From: Clostridia bacterium
GTDB lineage: Bacteria > Bacillota > Clostridia > Christensenellales > Aristaeellaceae
Direction: 5' to 3'
Assembly: GCA_017469265.1 (NCBI GenBank)
Contig: JAFUGS010000060.1
Coordinates: 50,272-114,271 of the forward strand
Length of the DNA stretch: 64,000 bases
Shown piece after piece: positions 41,705 to 50,075 of this stretch. Position 1 is the stretch's first letter. Every line of letters starts with the position of its first letter. A program made the position numbers and the translations under genes. The notes under the pieces were generated by a model that was given only the letters and a program-made list of their open reading frames with translations, did not search any database and was not told the DNA's origin.

Positions 41705-42547
41705 ATGGCGAAGACAAAATCCCTGCTGAACGCGGATCATCCCCTGTCCATTGAGGAAGCCTATGAATCCCGGCCCCGGCTCTGGTGGATGTACACGATC
41801 GTGGTTCTGATCGTCGCGGCGCTGCTGGGCTGGAGCGGAACCTCCATCAGCTATCACGGGCTGGCTTCCAAGGGCATGACCATTGCCCAGGGCATCGGAT
41901 ACGGCCTGATCCATCCGGACGTGAACCTGCTGTTCAACCTGACGAATGAAGGCGTTCCTTATCAGCTGCTTCAGACGGTGGCCATTGCCGTGCTGGGTAC
42001 GATCATCGGCGGCATTCTGGCGATTCCCTTCAGCTTCCTGGCCTGCGACAAGATCGTGCCGAAGCCCGTGGCCCTGATCTTCCGGACGGTGATTCTGGGC
42101 ATCCGGACCATTCCCAGCCTGGTCTGGGCGCTGGTCTGGATTCGGGTGACCGGGCCCAACGCCTTCTGCGGCGTGGTCACGGAATCCGTCTGCTCCATCG
42201 GCATGATCTGCAAGATGTATATCACGGCGATCGAGGATATCGACACGAAGATTCTGGAGAGCCTGGACGCGGCGGGATGCAATGGATTCCAGAAGATCCG
42301 CTACGGCATGCTGCCCCAGATTATTCCGAACTTCATCTCCACGGTGATCTACAGGTTTGATATCAATGTCAAGGATGCCACGACCCTGGGCATCGTCGGC
42401 GCCGGCGGCATCGGCGCTGCGCTGATCCAGTGCATGAACTCCAGCCGCTGGAGCATGGTCGGCGCGTATCTGGCGGGCATGATCGTGCTGATGATCCTGA
42501 TCGAGCTGTTCTCCACCAGGGTCAGAGCGAAACTGGCCAGAGGATAA
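41705..42547 (+). CDS. phosphonate-type ABC permease (PhnE, second copy)
   Basis: 280 residues; ATG at 41705 after AAAGGGGAGAGCATTGCAAC. About six membrane segments; the ATPase-contact loop is LESLDAAGCNGFQKIRYGMLPQI and the family motif GIVGAGGIGAALIQ is near the C-terminus. PhnE pairs of this kind form a heterodimeric channel. It is two bases from the phosphoesterase gene, so that gene belongs to the same transcript. Confidence 0.88.
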   Translation: MAKTKSLLNADHPLSIEEAYESRPRLWWMYTIVVLIVAALLGWSGTSISYHGLASKGMTIAQGIGYGLIHPDVNLLFNLTNEGVPYQLLQTVAIAVLGTIIGGILAIPFSFLACDKIVPKPVALIFRTVILGIRTIPSLVWALVWIRVTGPNAFCGVVTESVCSIGMICKMYITAIEDIDTKILESLDAAGCNGFQKIRYGMLPQIIPNFISTVIYRFDINVKDATTLGIVGAGGIGAALIQCMNSSRWSMVGAYLAGMIVLMILIELFSTRVRAKLARG

Positions 42548-42549
42548 AA

Positions 42550-44046
42550 ATGAGCAAGAAACTGACGATATATTTTACCTCGGACACCCATGGATACCTG
42601 TACCCAAACAATTTTCATGACAAAAACCCCCATTCCATGGGGGTTTTTGCCATGCGGTTTCCGAAGGACGGAAATACCCTGATCATTGATGGGGGAGACA
42701 CGATTCAGGGGTCTCCGCTGGTCTATTATTGCCGGACGGAGAGGGTCCCCCTGCCGGTGGCCCGGGCGCTGAATGACCGGGGATATGATTACGTGACCCT
42801 GGGCAACCATGATTTCAACCTGGGTCCGGAGCGGCTGGCGGACTACCTGAGGGAACTGCGGGCGGAATGCCTGTGCGCGAATGTGACGGACGGGCAGAAC
42901 CGGCTGAAGATCGCGCCTTTCGCCATCCGCGTCCTGGAAAACGGGCTGCGGGTGGGGCTGATCGGGATCGTGACGGACTGGGTGAACCGGTGGGAAAAGC
43001 CGGAGAACCTGATCGGCCTGCGGATCACGGATCCCCTGGAGGCGGCCCGGAAGGAAGCGGAGAAGCTACGAGGCCGGGTGGATGTGCTGGTCGGAATCTA
43101 CCATGGGGGCATGGAAAAGGATCTGGCGACAGGCAGACGGCTGTCGGACACGGATGAAAACATCGCCTGCCGCCTCTGTGAAGAGCTGCCCTTTGACCTG
43201 CTGCTGACAGGGCACCAGCATATCGCCTTCGCGGGCGGGGAATGGGCGGGAACCTGGATTGTGCAGACGCCGGCCAACGCGGAACAGTATATCCGGGTGG
43301 AAATGGATGAGAAGGGAAAATTCCGTTCGGAACTGATGACCGTGCCGGATCACGCAGCGCTTCGGCCGGAGGAAGAAAAGCTGTACGCGGACCTGAACGA
43401 CTGGCTGGACCGGCCGGTGGGACATCTGAGCCGCGCGCTCTGGCCCCGGCCCCATCTGGAGATGGCGATGGAAGGCAGCGGCATAGCGGACTTCTTCAAC
43501 CGGGTTCAGCTGCACGCCAGCGGGGCGGAGATCAGCTGCGCCGCGCTGGCTAACAGCGTACGGGGATTTGCGGAGGAAGTGACCGTGCGCGATGTGGTGG
43601 CCAGCTATGTCTACAGCAACACGCTGGTGGTGCTGGAAGTAACGGGCGCAATCCTGAAGCAGGCGCTGGAACAGTGCGCCTCCTTCTTTCAGGTGGGGGA
43701 GGACGGGACGATTCGGGTCAGCGCCCCCTTCCTGGAGCCAAAGGAAGCCTATTATAATTATGATTATTTCGCGGGGATGGAATACACCTTCGATCTGCGC
43801 CGGCCGGTGGGCGACCGGGTCACGGAAATGCGCCGGAAGGGCGGAACCATTCTGCCGGAGGAAAAGCTGACCCTCTGCATGTGCGATTATCGGGCCACCG
43901 GCTCCGGGGATTTTGACATGTATCTGGGCTGTCCGCGGGTCAGGGAGATTCAGACGGATATCTCGGAGCTGATTCTGGATGAGCTGAGGGCCTTTTCCCT
44001 GATCGAGATTCCGGAAGGGCACCCGATCCGGGTGATCCGGCCCTGA
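42550..44046 (+). CDS. cytoplasmic UshA/YfkN-like 5'-nucleotidase/metallophosphoesterase
   Basis: 498 residues; ATG at 42550, AGAGG upstream, no signal peptide, so it acts in the cytoplasm. The N-terminal metallophosphoesterase domain has the two-metal set FTSDTHGY (D12, H14), IDGGDTIQGSP, LGNHDFN, IYHGGME and TGHQH. The C-terminal half has the 5_nucleotid_C features (SGAEISCAALANSVRGF, YRATGSGDFDMY). It probably hydrolyses nucleotides or cyclic 2',3'-nucleotides. Being downstream of phnCE suggests action on the imported phosphorus compound. Codons 25-33 form a perfect terminator-like hairpin (see 42622-42648), which is odd within a gene. Confidence 0.88.
   Translation: MSKKLTIYFTSDTHGYLYPNNFHDKNPHSMGVFAMRFPKDGNTLIIDGGDTIQGSPLVYYCRTERVPLPVARALNDRGYDYVTLGNHDFNLGPERLADYLRELRAECLCANVTDGQNRLKIAPFAIRVLENGLRVGLIGIVTDWVNRWEKPENLIGLRITDPLEAARKEAEKLRGRVDVLVGIYHGGMEKDLATGRRLSDTDENIACRLCEELPFDLLLTGHQHIAFAGGEWAGTWIVQTPANAEQYIRVEMDEKGKFRSELMTVPDHAALRPEEEKLYADLNDWLDRPVGHLSRALWPRPHLEMAMEGSGIADFFNRVQLHASGAEISCAALANSVRGFAEEVTVRDVVASYVYSNTLVVLEVTGAILKQALEQCASFFQVGEDGTIRVSAPFLEPKEAYYNYDYFAGMEYTFDLRRPVGDRVTEMRRKGGTILPEEKLTLCMCDYRATGSGDFDMYLGCPRVREIQTDISELILDELRAFSLIEIPEGHPIRVIRP
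42622..42648 (+). terminator. intragenic terminator-like hairpin in the phosphoesterase gene
   Basis: Perfect 12-bp stem AAAAACCCCCAT / ATGGGGGTTTTT (42622-42633, 42637-42648) with a TCC loop and terminal T5, only 72 bases into the coding region. By structure this is a complete bidirectional intrinsic terminator. It encodes K25 to F33, and reading continues without disruption. Confidence 0.65.
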
Positions 44047-44100
44047 GCGAGGGAACTTGTATCCATTCGATTTGATGACGCGGAAACGGAGATGGAAAAC

Positions 44101-44841
44101 ATGCATGTTTTATTGACGAACGATGACGGGATTCAGAGCGTGGGGCTGGAAAGCCTGGCGCAGGCCTGCCTGCAGCGGGGACACGAGGTTACCATTTCCG
44201 CGCCGGCCACGCAGCAGAGTGCGGCCAGCCAGCGGATTACGATTGACGCGCCGCTGCTGGTCCGGGAAGTTCCCTGGAAGGGCGCGAAGGCCTACGCGGT
44301 GGAGGGCAGCCCGGCGGACTGCGCGCGGTTGGGCCCCCGGCTGGCGGAAAAACCGATTGACTTTGTTTTTTCAGGGATCAATAACGGGGAGAACGCGGGA
44401 TGCGCCGTTTTTTACAGCGGAACGGTGGCGGCGGCGCGGGAAGCCCGTATGTGCGGATATCAATCCATGGCGGTTTCCATCGACGTGGGCAGCACGGAGC
44501 CCATGCGGATGAAGCTGGCCAGGATGGCGGTGGAGATCGCCGAAAAGCTGCAGCCCCTGGACTGGCCGCGGATGCGCATGCTGAATCTGAACGCCCCGTC
44601 GCTGCCGCCGGAGGAATGGAAGGATCTGCGGATCTGCCCGCTCAGCGACGCCTATTTTAAGGATCAGTATGACCGGCGGGTCAGCCCCCGGGGACAGGTC
44701 TACTTCTGGCTGGGCGCGGGCATGGAGATGGAGCCCCATCGGAAGGGGACGGATCTGGATCTGCTGGAGAAGGGGCATGTAACCCTCTCCCTGCTGGGCG
44801 GCTGGCAGGACGACGCCGCCTGGCTGGAAAACGTTTTCTGA
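44101..44841 (+). CDS. surE: SurE 5'/3'-nucleotidase
   Basis: 246 residues from ATG 44101, which restores the usual SurE N-terminus MHVLLTNDDG; an ATG at 44092 sits on the ribosome site (GGAAACGGAG). SurE dephosphorylates nucleoside monophosphates and short polyphosphate in stationary phase or stress. Metal ligands D8 and D9 are in TNDDG, with SAPATQQSAAS and FSGINNGENAG following as in the family. It lies 54 bases after the UshA-like gene, so two nucleotidases sit behind a phosphonate-type importer. Confidence 0.93.
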   Translation: MHVLLTNDDGIQSVGLESLAQACLQRGHEVTISAPATQQSAASQRITIDAPLLVREVPWKGAKAYAVEGSPADCARLGPRLAEKPIDFVFSGINNGENAGCAVFYSGTVAAAREARMCGYQSMAVSIDVGSTEPMRMKLARMAVEIAEKLQPLDWPRMRMLNLNAPSLPPEEWKDLRICPLSDAYFKDQYDRRVSPRGQVYFWLGAGMEMEPHRKGTDLDLLEKGHVTLSLLGGWQDDAAWLENVF

Positions 44842-44861
44842 CGCTGCGCCGGAAAGGCGCG

Positions 44862-44889
44862 AAAAAGCCCGGCCGATTCCGGCCGGGCT
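44862..44889 (-). terminator. terminator for the HtrA gene
   Basis: Perfect 10-bp stem AGCCCGGCCG / CGGCCGGGCT (44866-44875, 44880-44889) with an ATTC loop. On the minus strand it is followed by five T (44866-44862). It also lies 25 bases after surE, where it would work more weakly. Confidence 0.75.
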
Positions 44890-44917
44890 GTAATTCTGAA
44901 GTTTTCCGGATGATGGT

Positions 44918-46234
44918 TTACTGGGCGACCGCGTCCACGATGGCCAGGGTCAGGGTCAGCTCCACGTACTCACCGTCGGTGGGAACCTGCTCCGCCGTGC
45001 TCAGATCCACGCCGGTGCGGTAGACGGTCAGCTTCACCTCGTCCCCCTCCTTCAGGGAGCCGATCAGGTTGGTCAGATCCGTGGTGGAGGAGATCAGGGT
45101 TTCGTTGGCTTCCACGATGATGTCATAGGGCTGGACGCCGGCCGCGGCGGCCGGGCTGTCGCTTTCAACCTCCATGACATACACGCCGCGGGGCAGGGTG
45201 CCGCTCTGCACGGCTGCGCCGGTCAGGGTCGTGATGGTGACGCCCATCCGGGGCCGTCCTGTGAGGCCGGTGCCGGCGTTCGGGGTGCCGGCGCTTTCAC
45301 GGGCGCCTGCGCCGGAATCCAGGGCGGAGGTATCGGAGGCCAGCGCCTTGTCAATCACGGCCTTGGCGTCGTTGATCGGGATGCACATACCGATGGACTC
45401 AACCGTGGCGTTGGAGGAATACCGGCTGCCGGTGTACTTTAGGGTGGGGATACCGATCAGCTGGCCATTCAGGTCGAACATGCCGCCGCCGCTGTTGCCG
45501 CTGTTGATGGCCGCGTCGGTCTGGATCATGGTGTTCACCACATCGGAAACCCGGCCGTATTTATCCGTGCTGGTGCCGGTGGAAATCTCCCGGTTCAGGC
45601 CGGAGATGATGCCGGCGGTGACGGTCTTGTTAAAGCCGATGGGGTTGCCGACGTTGAACACCAGGTCACCCACCTGCAGGGCATCGCTGTCGCCCAGGGC
45701 CACAGGCTCCAGATCCAGGCCGGCCACGTACAGCACCGCCACGTCCAGGTCCGTGTCCGAAGCCGCGACCACCGCGCTGAACAGGTCAGGTTCGCTCTGC
45801 CCTTCCCGCTCCACGGAAACCTCCAGGCTGCTGGCGTCTTCCACCACGTGGTAATTGGTCATGACATATTCCTTTGCCACCACCACGCCGGAGCCGCTGC
45901 CGTACTTCACTTCCCGGCCGGAATCCTGATTGTTGCCGTTTCCGTTGCCGTAGGGATAGCCGTAACCAAAGAAGTCACTCCAGGGGAAGCCGTAGCCGTA
46001 ACCGTAGCCATTGCCGCCGTAACGGTTGCTGACCAGCTGATAGTTGTTGACGCCAACCACGCTGTCCTTCACCTGCGCGATGGGGGCGGTAAAGGGAGAG
46101 GCGCTGGAGGCGCTCATGACGGAGTCCGCCGCCTGGGCCGGCTGCGTGCTGCCCACCAGGGAGCCGATCATGACGCAGGCCAGAGCCAGAGCGATATATC
46201 CAAGAGCTTTTTTGTTCCAAATCTTCTTCAACAT
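44918..46234 (-). CDS. membrane-anchored HtrA/DegP-type serine protease with PDZ domain
   Basis: 438 residues; ATG at 46234 with AAAGGAGG upstream. N-terminal signal or anchor (LGYIALALACVMIGSLVG). Catalytic triad H129 (TNYHVV), D164 (TDLDVAVL), S248 (NSGNSGGGM). A PDZ domain occupies about 325-430 (RMGVTITTLTGAAVQSG, AAGVQPYDIIVEANETLIS). Family members degrade misfolded proteins outside the membrane. A Gly/Tyr/Asn-rich insert at 70-107 (GNGYGYGYGF, GYGYPYGNGNGNN) lies between anchor and protease and is unusual. The leader region 46235-46480 shows a TATACT (46273-46268) but no good -35. Confidence 0.92.
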   Translation of the reverse strand: MLKKIWNKKALGYIALALACVMIGSLVGSTQPAQAADSVMSASSASPFTAPIAQVKDSVVGVNNYQLVSNRYGGNGYGYGYGFPWSDFFGYGYPYGNGNGNNQDSGREVKYGSGSGVVVAKEYVMTNYHVVEDASSLEVSVEREGQSEPDLFSAVVAASDTDLDVAVLYVAGLDLEPVALGDSDALQVGDLVFNVGNPIGFNKTVTAGIISGLNREISTGTSTDKYGRVSDVVNTMIQTDAAINSGNSGGGMFDLNGQLIGIPTLKYTGSRYSSNATVESIGMCIPINDAKAVIDKALASDTSALDSGAGARESAGTPNAGTGLTGRPRMGVTITTLTGAAVQSGTLPRGVYVMEVESDSPAAAAGVQPYDIIVEANETLISSTTDLTNLIGSLKEGDEVKLTVYRTGVDLSTAEQVPTDGEYVELTLTLAIVDAVAQ

Positions 46235-46480
46235 CTTTCAAAATCCTCCTTTCCGGATTTCGAGGACAGTATAGCGCCGCTTTTTGACAGGAGTATGAAC
46301 GCAATGTAAACGATGAGGACTTCATGGGAAAATTCGCCCGGAAAAGGGAAAAAGGACGTCCGGCGCCCGAATGATCACGGAACGCCGCGCAATCCGGCGG
46401 ATCGGCATGTCAAAAAAAGAATTATTTCGAACCAGTTTGCCAAAAAGGACAAAAAGCTTTGAAAAATTCGCAATTTCCCC

Positions 46481-46509
46481 TTCTCAACCGGCGGGTTTTC
46501 GGATATAAT
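46481..46509 (+). promoter_or_regulatory. promoter of the PRPP synthetase gene
   Basis: TTCTCA (46481-46486), 17-base spacer, TATAAT (46504-46509), 44 bases before the ATG. The remainder of the 318-base divergent region toward htrA (46235-46480) is AT-rich near 46420-46475 with no recognisable operator. Confidence 0.6.
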
Positions 46510-46552
46510 AAGCCTGTCACCCCGAAGCGTGGGACCTTATGGGAGGATCTGC

Positions 46553-47770
46553 ATGACGGATTTTGTGAGTACCTGGAACAACGAATCCTTTCTGACCTAT
46601 CCAGTCGGCCCCCTGGGGCTCATTGCCATGCCCGGCACGGAGAAAATGGGCGAAAAAGTCAATAACTGGCTGAAGAAGTGGCGGGATCATACCGAGGAAT
46701 CCATGGGGGATGAGATTCGCACCACCCCGGGTTTCGAAAGGGAAGATTTCCTCATCAAGGTCTCCTGTCCCCGTTTTGGCAACGGCGAGGGCAAGGGCAT
46801 GATCAAGGAAACCATCCGGGGGTATGATCTTTTCATTCTCTGCGACCCCGGCGCGTACAATGTCACCTATAATATGTACGGGGTGGATGTGCCCCTGAGC
46901 CCGGACGATCATTTTGCCAACCTGCGGCGGATCATCGCCGCCACCAACGGCAAGGCCCGGCGCATCAGCGTGATTATGCCCATGCTGTACGAAGGCCGGC
47001 AGCACCGCCGCGCTTCCCGGGAGAGCCTGGACTGCGCCATGATGCTGCAGGATCTGGAACGGATGGGCGTCAGCAACATTATCACCTTCGACGCCCACGA
47101 TCCCCGGGTGCAGAACGCGATTCCCACCGGCGGCTTCGAGAGCATCATGCCCAGCTACCAGATCTTCAAGGCCTTGCTGAAAAAGGACAAGACCCTGCAG
47201 ATCGACAAGGACCATCTGATGATCGTCTCCCCGGATGAAGGCGCCATCGACCGGAACATCTTCTATGCTTCCGTCCTGGGCCTGGATCTGGGCATGTTCT
47301 ACAAGCGGCGGGACTACACCCGCATCGTCAACGGCCGGAACCCCATCGTGGCCCATGAGTATATGGGCAATACCGTGGAGGGGAAGGATATCTTCGTGGC
47401 GGATGACATCATCTCCAGCGGGGACAGCGTCATCGAGCTGGCCCGGGAGCTGAAGAAGCGCAAGGCCAACCGGATTTTCGCCGCGGCAACCTTCGCCCTG
47501 TTCACCAACGGGCTGGACGTTTTTGACCAGGCCTATCAGGAGGGGATCATCGACCGGGTGATCTCCACGAACCTGACCTACCGCCGGGAGGAGCTGGCGG
47601 AGCGGGAATGGTTCCTGGAGGCGGACATGAGCAAGTATATCTCCTATATCATCGCGACCCTGAATCATGACCGCAGCCTATCCCGGCTGCTGAATCCCTA
47701 TGACCGGATTCATGCCCTGCTGAAGCGCTATGAGCGGGAGCAGCAGGAAGCCGGGATCCGGCTGGTGTAA
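46553..47770 (+). CDS. ribose-phosphate pyrophosphokinase, long clostridial form
   Basis: 405 residues (about 90 more than classical Prs). ATG at 46553 after GGGAGGATCTGC. The enzyme makes PRPP for nucleotide, His and Trp synthesis. Recognisable parts are MPMLYEGRQHRRASRESLDC, FDAHDPRVQNA, IVSPDEGAIDR and the PRPP-binding loop VADDIISSGDSVIEL (consensus DDxIDTGGT is altered to DDIISSGDS). The N-terminus has an extra segment (residues 1-60). It forms a single-gene transcript with promoter and terminator. Alternatively a second, non-canonical Prs paralogue. Confidence 0.85.
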   Translation: MTDFVSTWNNESFLTYPVGPLGLIAMPGTEKMGEKVNNWLKKWRDHTEESMGDEIRTTPGFEREDFLIKVSCPRFGNGEGKGMIKETIRGYDLFILCDPGAYNVTYNMYGVDVPLSPDDHFANLRRIIAATNGKARRISVIMPMLYEGRQHRRASRESLDCAMMLQDLERMGVSNIITFDAHDPRVQNAIPTGGFESIMPSYQIFKALLKKDKTLQIDKDHLMIVSPDEGAIDRNIFYASVLGLDLGMFYKRRDYTRIVNGRNPIVAHEYMGNTVEGKDIFVADDIISSGDSVIELARELKKRKANRIFAAATFALFTNGLDVFDQAYQEGIIDRVISTNLTYRREELAEREWFLEADMSKYISYIIATLNHDRSLSRLLNPYDRIHALLKRYEREQQEAGIRLV

Positions 47771-47777
47771 GGATCTG

Positions 47778-47820
47778 AGCCCCTGGCCTGCCTTTGGGCG
47801 GCGGGGGCTTCTTCTTTTTT
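47778..47820 (+). terminator. intrinsic terminator after the PRPP synthetase gene
   Basis: Stem AGCCCC / GGGGCT (47778-47783, 47804-47809) extended by GCCTGCC / GGGCGGC after a small bulge, followed by TTCTTCTTTTTT. Confidence 0.75.
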
Positions 47821-47853
47821 GATTTTTGGAAAAAACGCGGGAGGGACACAGAC

Positions 47854-48681
47854 ATGGAAATGGGCATTCGGCTGCATGACACCATTCAGGGCACGCTGGA
47901 GGAGCGGCTGGCCTTTGTGAAAGGGCAGGGGTTTACCTGCGTGCATCTGGCCCTGAGCAAAACCCTGCCGAACTTCACCATGGCGGACGCGCCGGAAAAG
48001 CTGAAGGAGTCCGGCTTTCTGGAGGCGGTGAAGGACCCCTTTGACAGGACGGGCCTGCACTGCGCCGTGCTGGGATGTTACCTGAATCTGACCCATCCGG
48101 ACGCCGCGGAGCGGGAGAAAACCCGCCGGATCTATGAGGCGCATCTGGCTTTTGCCGGAAAAATGGGCGCCTGGATGGTGGGGACGGAAACGCCCGCCCA
48201 TCCCGCCAGCCCCTTCGCGCAGGACGCGCCGGAAAGCGAGGAAGCCTTCCTCTTTTTCCTGGACCAGCTGCGGCCCCTGGTGCGCCGGGCGGAGGAGGAA
48301 AACGTGACCCTGGCGGTGGAGCCGGTGTACAGCCATATCGTTTCCACGCCGGAGCGGGCGGAGCGCATGCTGGACGCCATCCCCAGCGATCATCTGAAGA
48401 TCATTCTGGACGCGGTCAATCTGCTGGGGCCGGGAAACCTGGACCGGCGGGAGCAGGTGCTGCGGGAAGCCATGACCCGCCTGGGGGACCGGGTGGCCCT
48501 GCTGCACATGAAGGATTACCGCCTGGAAGGGGATCAGATGCCGGCCATGGCCTGCGGTGAAGGCGAAATGGATTACAGCGCCCTCATGGCCTTCGCCCGC
48601 CGCCGGGATTTGTCCATGACCCTGGAAAACACCGTCCCGGAGAACGCGGTCCGCGCCCTGGAAAAGCTTCAGAACAGCTGA
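47854..48681 (+). CDS. TIM-barrel sugar phosphate isomerase/epimerase-like protein
   Basis: 275 residues; ATG at 47854 after GGGAGGGACACA. It has an AP_endonuc_2 / xylose isomerase-like TIM barrel with metal-ligand candidates in LAVEPVYSH, IILDAVNLL and ALLHMKDYR. It likely isomerises or epimerises a sugar or sugar phosphate; substrate unknown. It lies between a terminator and the mscS gene. The 162 bases after it (48682-48843) hold no clear promoter. Confidence 0.85.
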   Translation: MEMGIRLHDTIQGTLEERLAFVKGQGFTCVHLALSKTLPNFTMADAPEKLKESGFLEAVKDPFDRTGLHCAVLGCYLNLTHPDAAEREKTRRIYEAHLAFAGKMGAWMVGTETPAHPASPFAQDAPESEEAFLFFLDQLRPLVRRAEEENVTLAVEPVYSHIVSTPERAERMLDAIPSDHLKIILDAVNLLGPGNLDRREQVLREAMTRLGDRVALLHMKDYRLEGDQMPAMACGEGEMDYSALMAFARRRDLSMTLENTVPENAVRALEKLQNS

Positions 48682-48843
48682 GGACGGGAAACAATCTGAC
48701 CGGGGATGACGACGGGTATGTCAGAGAGACAATCGTCCTGCCGCTGGTTTTGCCTTCATGCATTACGCGGGCAGGGAAGGAGGGACGGCAGCCTTCCTGG
48801 ATATATCTGAACTGAATGAACAGAGCGGTGGGAGAAGGGGAAA

Positions 48844-49677
48844 ATGGAAGCGCTGACAAAAACGCCGGATGAAAGCACCGTGGAGGAATACCGGAATATT
48901 CTTCAGTCCATCGACTGGCAGACCGCCGGGAAGGCGCTGCTGATTCTGGTGGCGGGCTTTGTCTGCGTCCGGCTGGTTCTTCATTTTCTGAAAAAAATCC
49001 TAAAACGGACGGGAATCCCGGCGACCGTCCATACGATTCTGCTGACCCTGACAAGAGTGCTGCTGGACGTGGTGGTCGTTCTGTCCGCTGCCAATGCCAT
49101 CGGCATTCCGGTGACCTCCTTTCTGGCGCTGCTCAGCCTGGTGGGGCTGGCCGTTTCCCTGGCGGTTCAGAACATTCTGAGCAATCTGGCCGGCGGAATT
49201 CTTGTTCTGGGCAGCCATCCGTTTGAAACAGGCGATGTCATTGAACATGACGGGATCGCCGGAACCGTCCGGGAAATCCGGGTGCTGCACACCCGGGTGG
49301 AAACCTTTGACGGCAGGATGGCGTTTATCCCCAACAGCAGCATTTCCAGCGGAAAGTTGATCAACTATACGGGAACCGGGCGCCGGCGGGTGGAGCTCAG
49401 CGTCTCCGCGTCCTACGACAGCGCGCCTTCCCAGGTCCGGAAGGCGGTTCAGGCGGCGATCAAGCGGACGGAGGGCGTGCTGGAGGATCCGGAGCCCCGG
49501 GTTTTCCTGGACCGCTACGGGGATTCCGCCATCAGCTACACCATCTGGTTATGGGCCCGGAATGAGGACTTTCTGTCCGTGAAGATTCAGCTGAACGAGC
49601 TGCTGTACGATGTCTTCGCGGAGTACGGCGTAGAGATGACCTATCCGCATCTGCAAGTCCATCTGAAGGACCGGTGA
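48844..49677 (+). CDS. small mechanosensitive channel (MscS family)
   Basis: 277 residues with three membrane segments; ATG at 48844 after AGAAGGGG. The pore helix is GLAVSLAVQNILSNLAGGILVLGSHPF (given in parts: AVQNILSNLAGG and LGSHPFETGDVI), followed by the beta domain (TRVETFDGRMAFIPNS) and the cytoplasmic vestibule. Function: release of solutes upon osmotic downshock. The family length is standard. Confidence 0.92.
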   Translation: MEALTKTPDESTVEEYRNILQSIDWQTAGKALLILVAGFVCVRLVLHFLKKILKRTGIPATVHTILLTLTRVLLDVVVVLSAANAIGIPVTSFLALLSLVGLAVSLAVQNILSNLAGGILVLGSHPFETGDVIEHDGIAGTVREIRVLHTRVETFDGRMAFIPNSSISSGKLINYTGTGRRRVELSVSASYDSAPSQVRKAVQAAIKRTEGVLEDPEPRVFLDRYGDSAISYTIWLWARNEDFLSVKIQLNELLYDVFAEYGVEMTYPHLQVHLKDR

Positions 49678-49851
49678 AGCCGCGGGCATACCATGAAAAG
49701 GTCACCGGACGGACCCGAGCGGCTGAATAAAAAAGAAAATCCGGGATGAAGCAAATGCGGAGCCTAAAGGGTACCCGTGCTTTCAGACAGCTGAAGTTTT
49801 TGACAGCCCATGTTCATAACTGCTGTTTTTGCTAAAAACAACCGCAAATTT

Positions 49852-49881
49852 GGCATCCCTGCTCCACCGGGGCCTTTTTTT
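49852..49881 (+). terminator. terminator after mscS
   Basis: Stem GGC-AT-CCC / GGGGCC (49852-49859 with 49869-49874, two-base bulge), nine-base loop, seven T. Confidence 0.65.
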
Positions 49882-50075
49882 GCTGTCATGTGAATCATCC
49901 TCCCGTGTGGCTTTTCGGCTGTTTCCCAGCAAATAGGGTATCACAGTCTGGTGGTTTCCCAGCTTGGCCTGTGAGCAGCCGCAGGTGGCGCGTAGGCGTT
50001 TCAGGCTGGCGTCCTTTCAATCACAATCTCAACACGCTCTGGAAGGATATGATGGAGAAGACGCGGCGGGACGGA
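49882..50075. other. intergenic stretch without a supported gene
   Basis: Between the mscS terminator and the end of the minus-strand permease gene. A 72-codon plus-strand frame (49890-50108) has no ribosome site and a Trp/Arg-rich composition that does not look like a protein. The 11-mer GTTTCCCAGC(A/T) occurs twice (49920 and 49957). 49678-49851 is similarly empty apart from A-rich patches. Confidence 0.5.

Noticed and set aside
49800-49820. TTGACA followed by CATAAC as a promoter
   Set aside because: Spacing is only nine bases and no gene follows on that strand before the terminator at 49852.
50020-50035. TTTCAATCAC sequence resembling the end of a type I-C CRISPR repeat
   Set aside because: Only one copy and no spaced repeats or cas genes.
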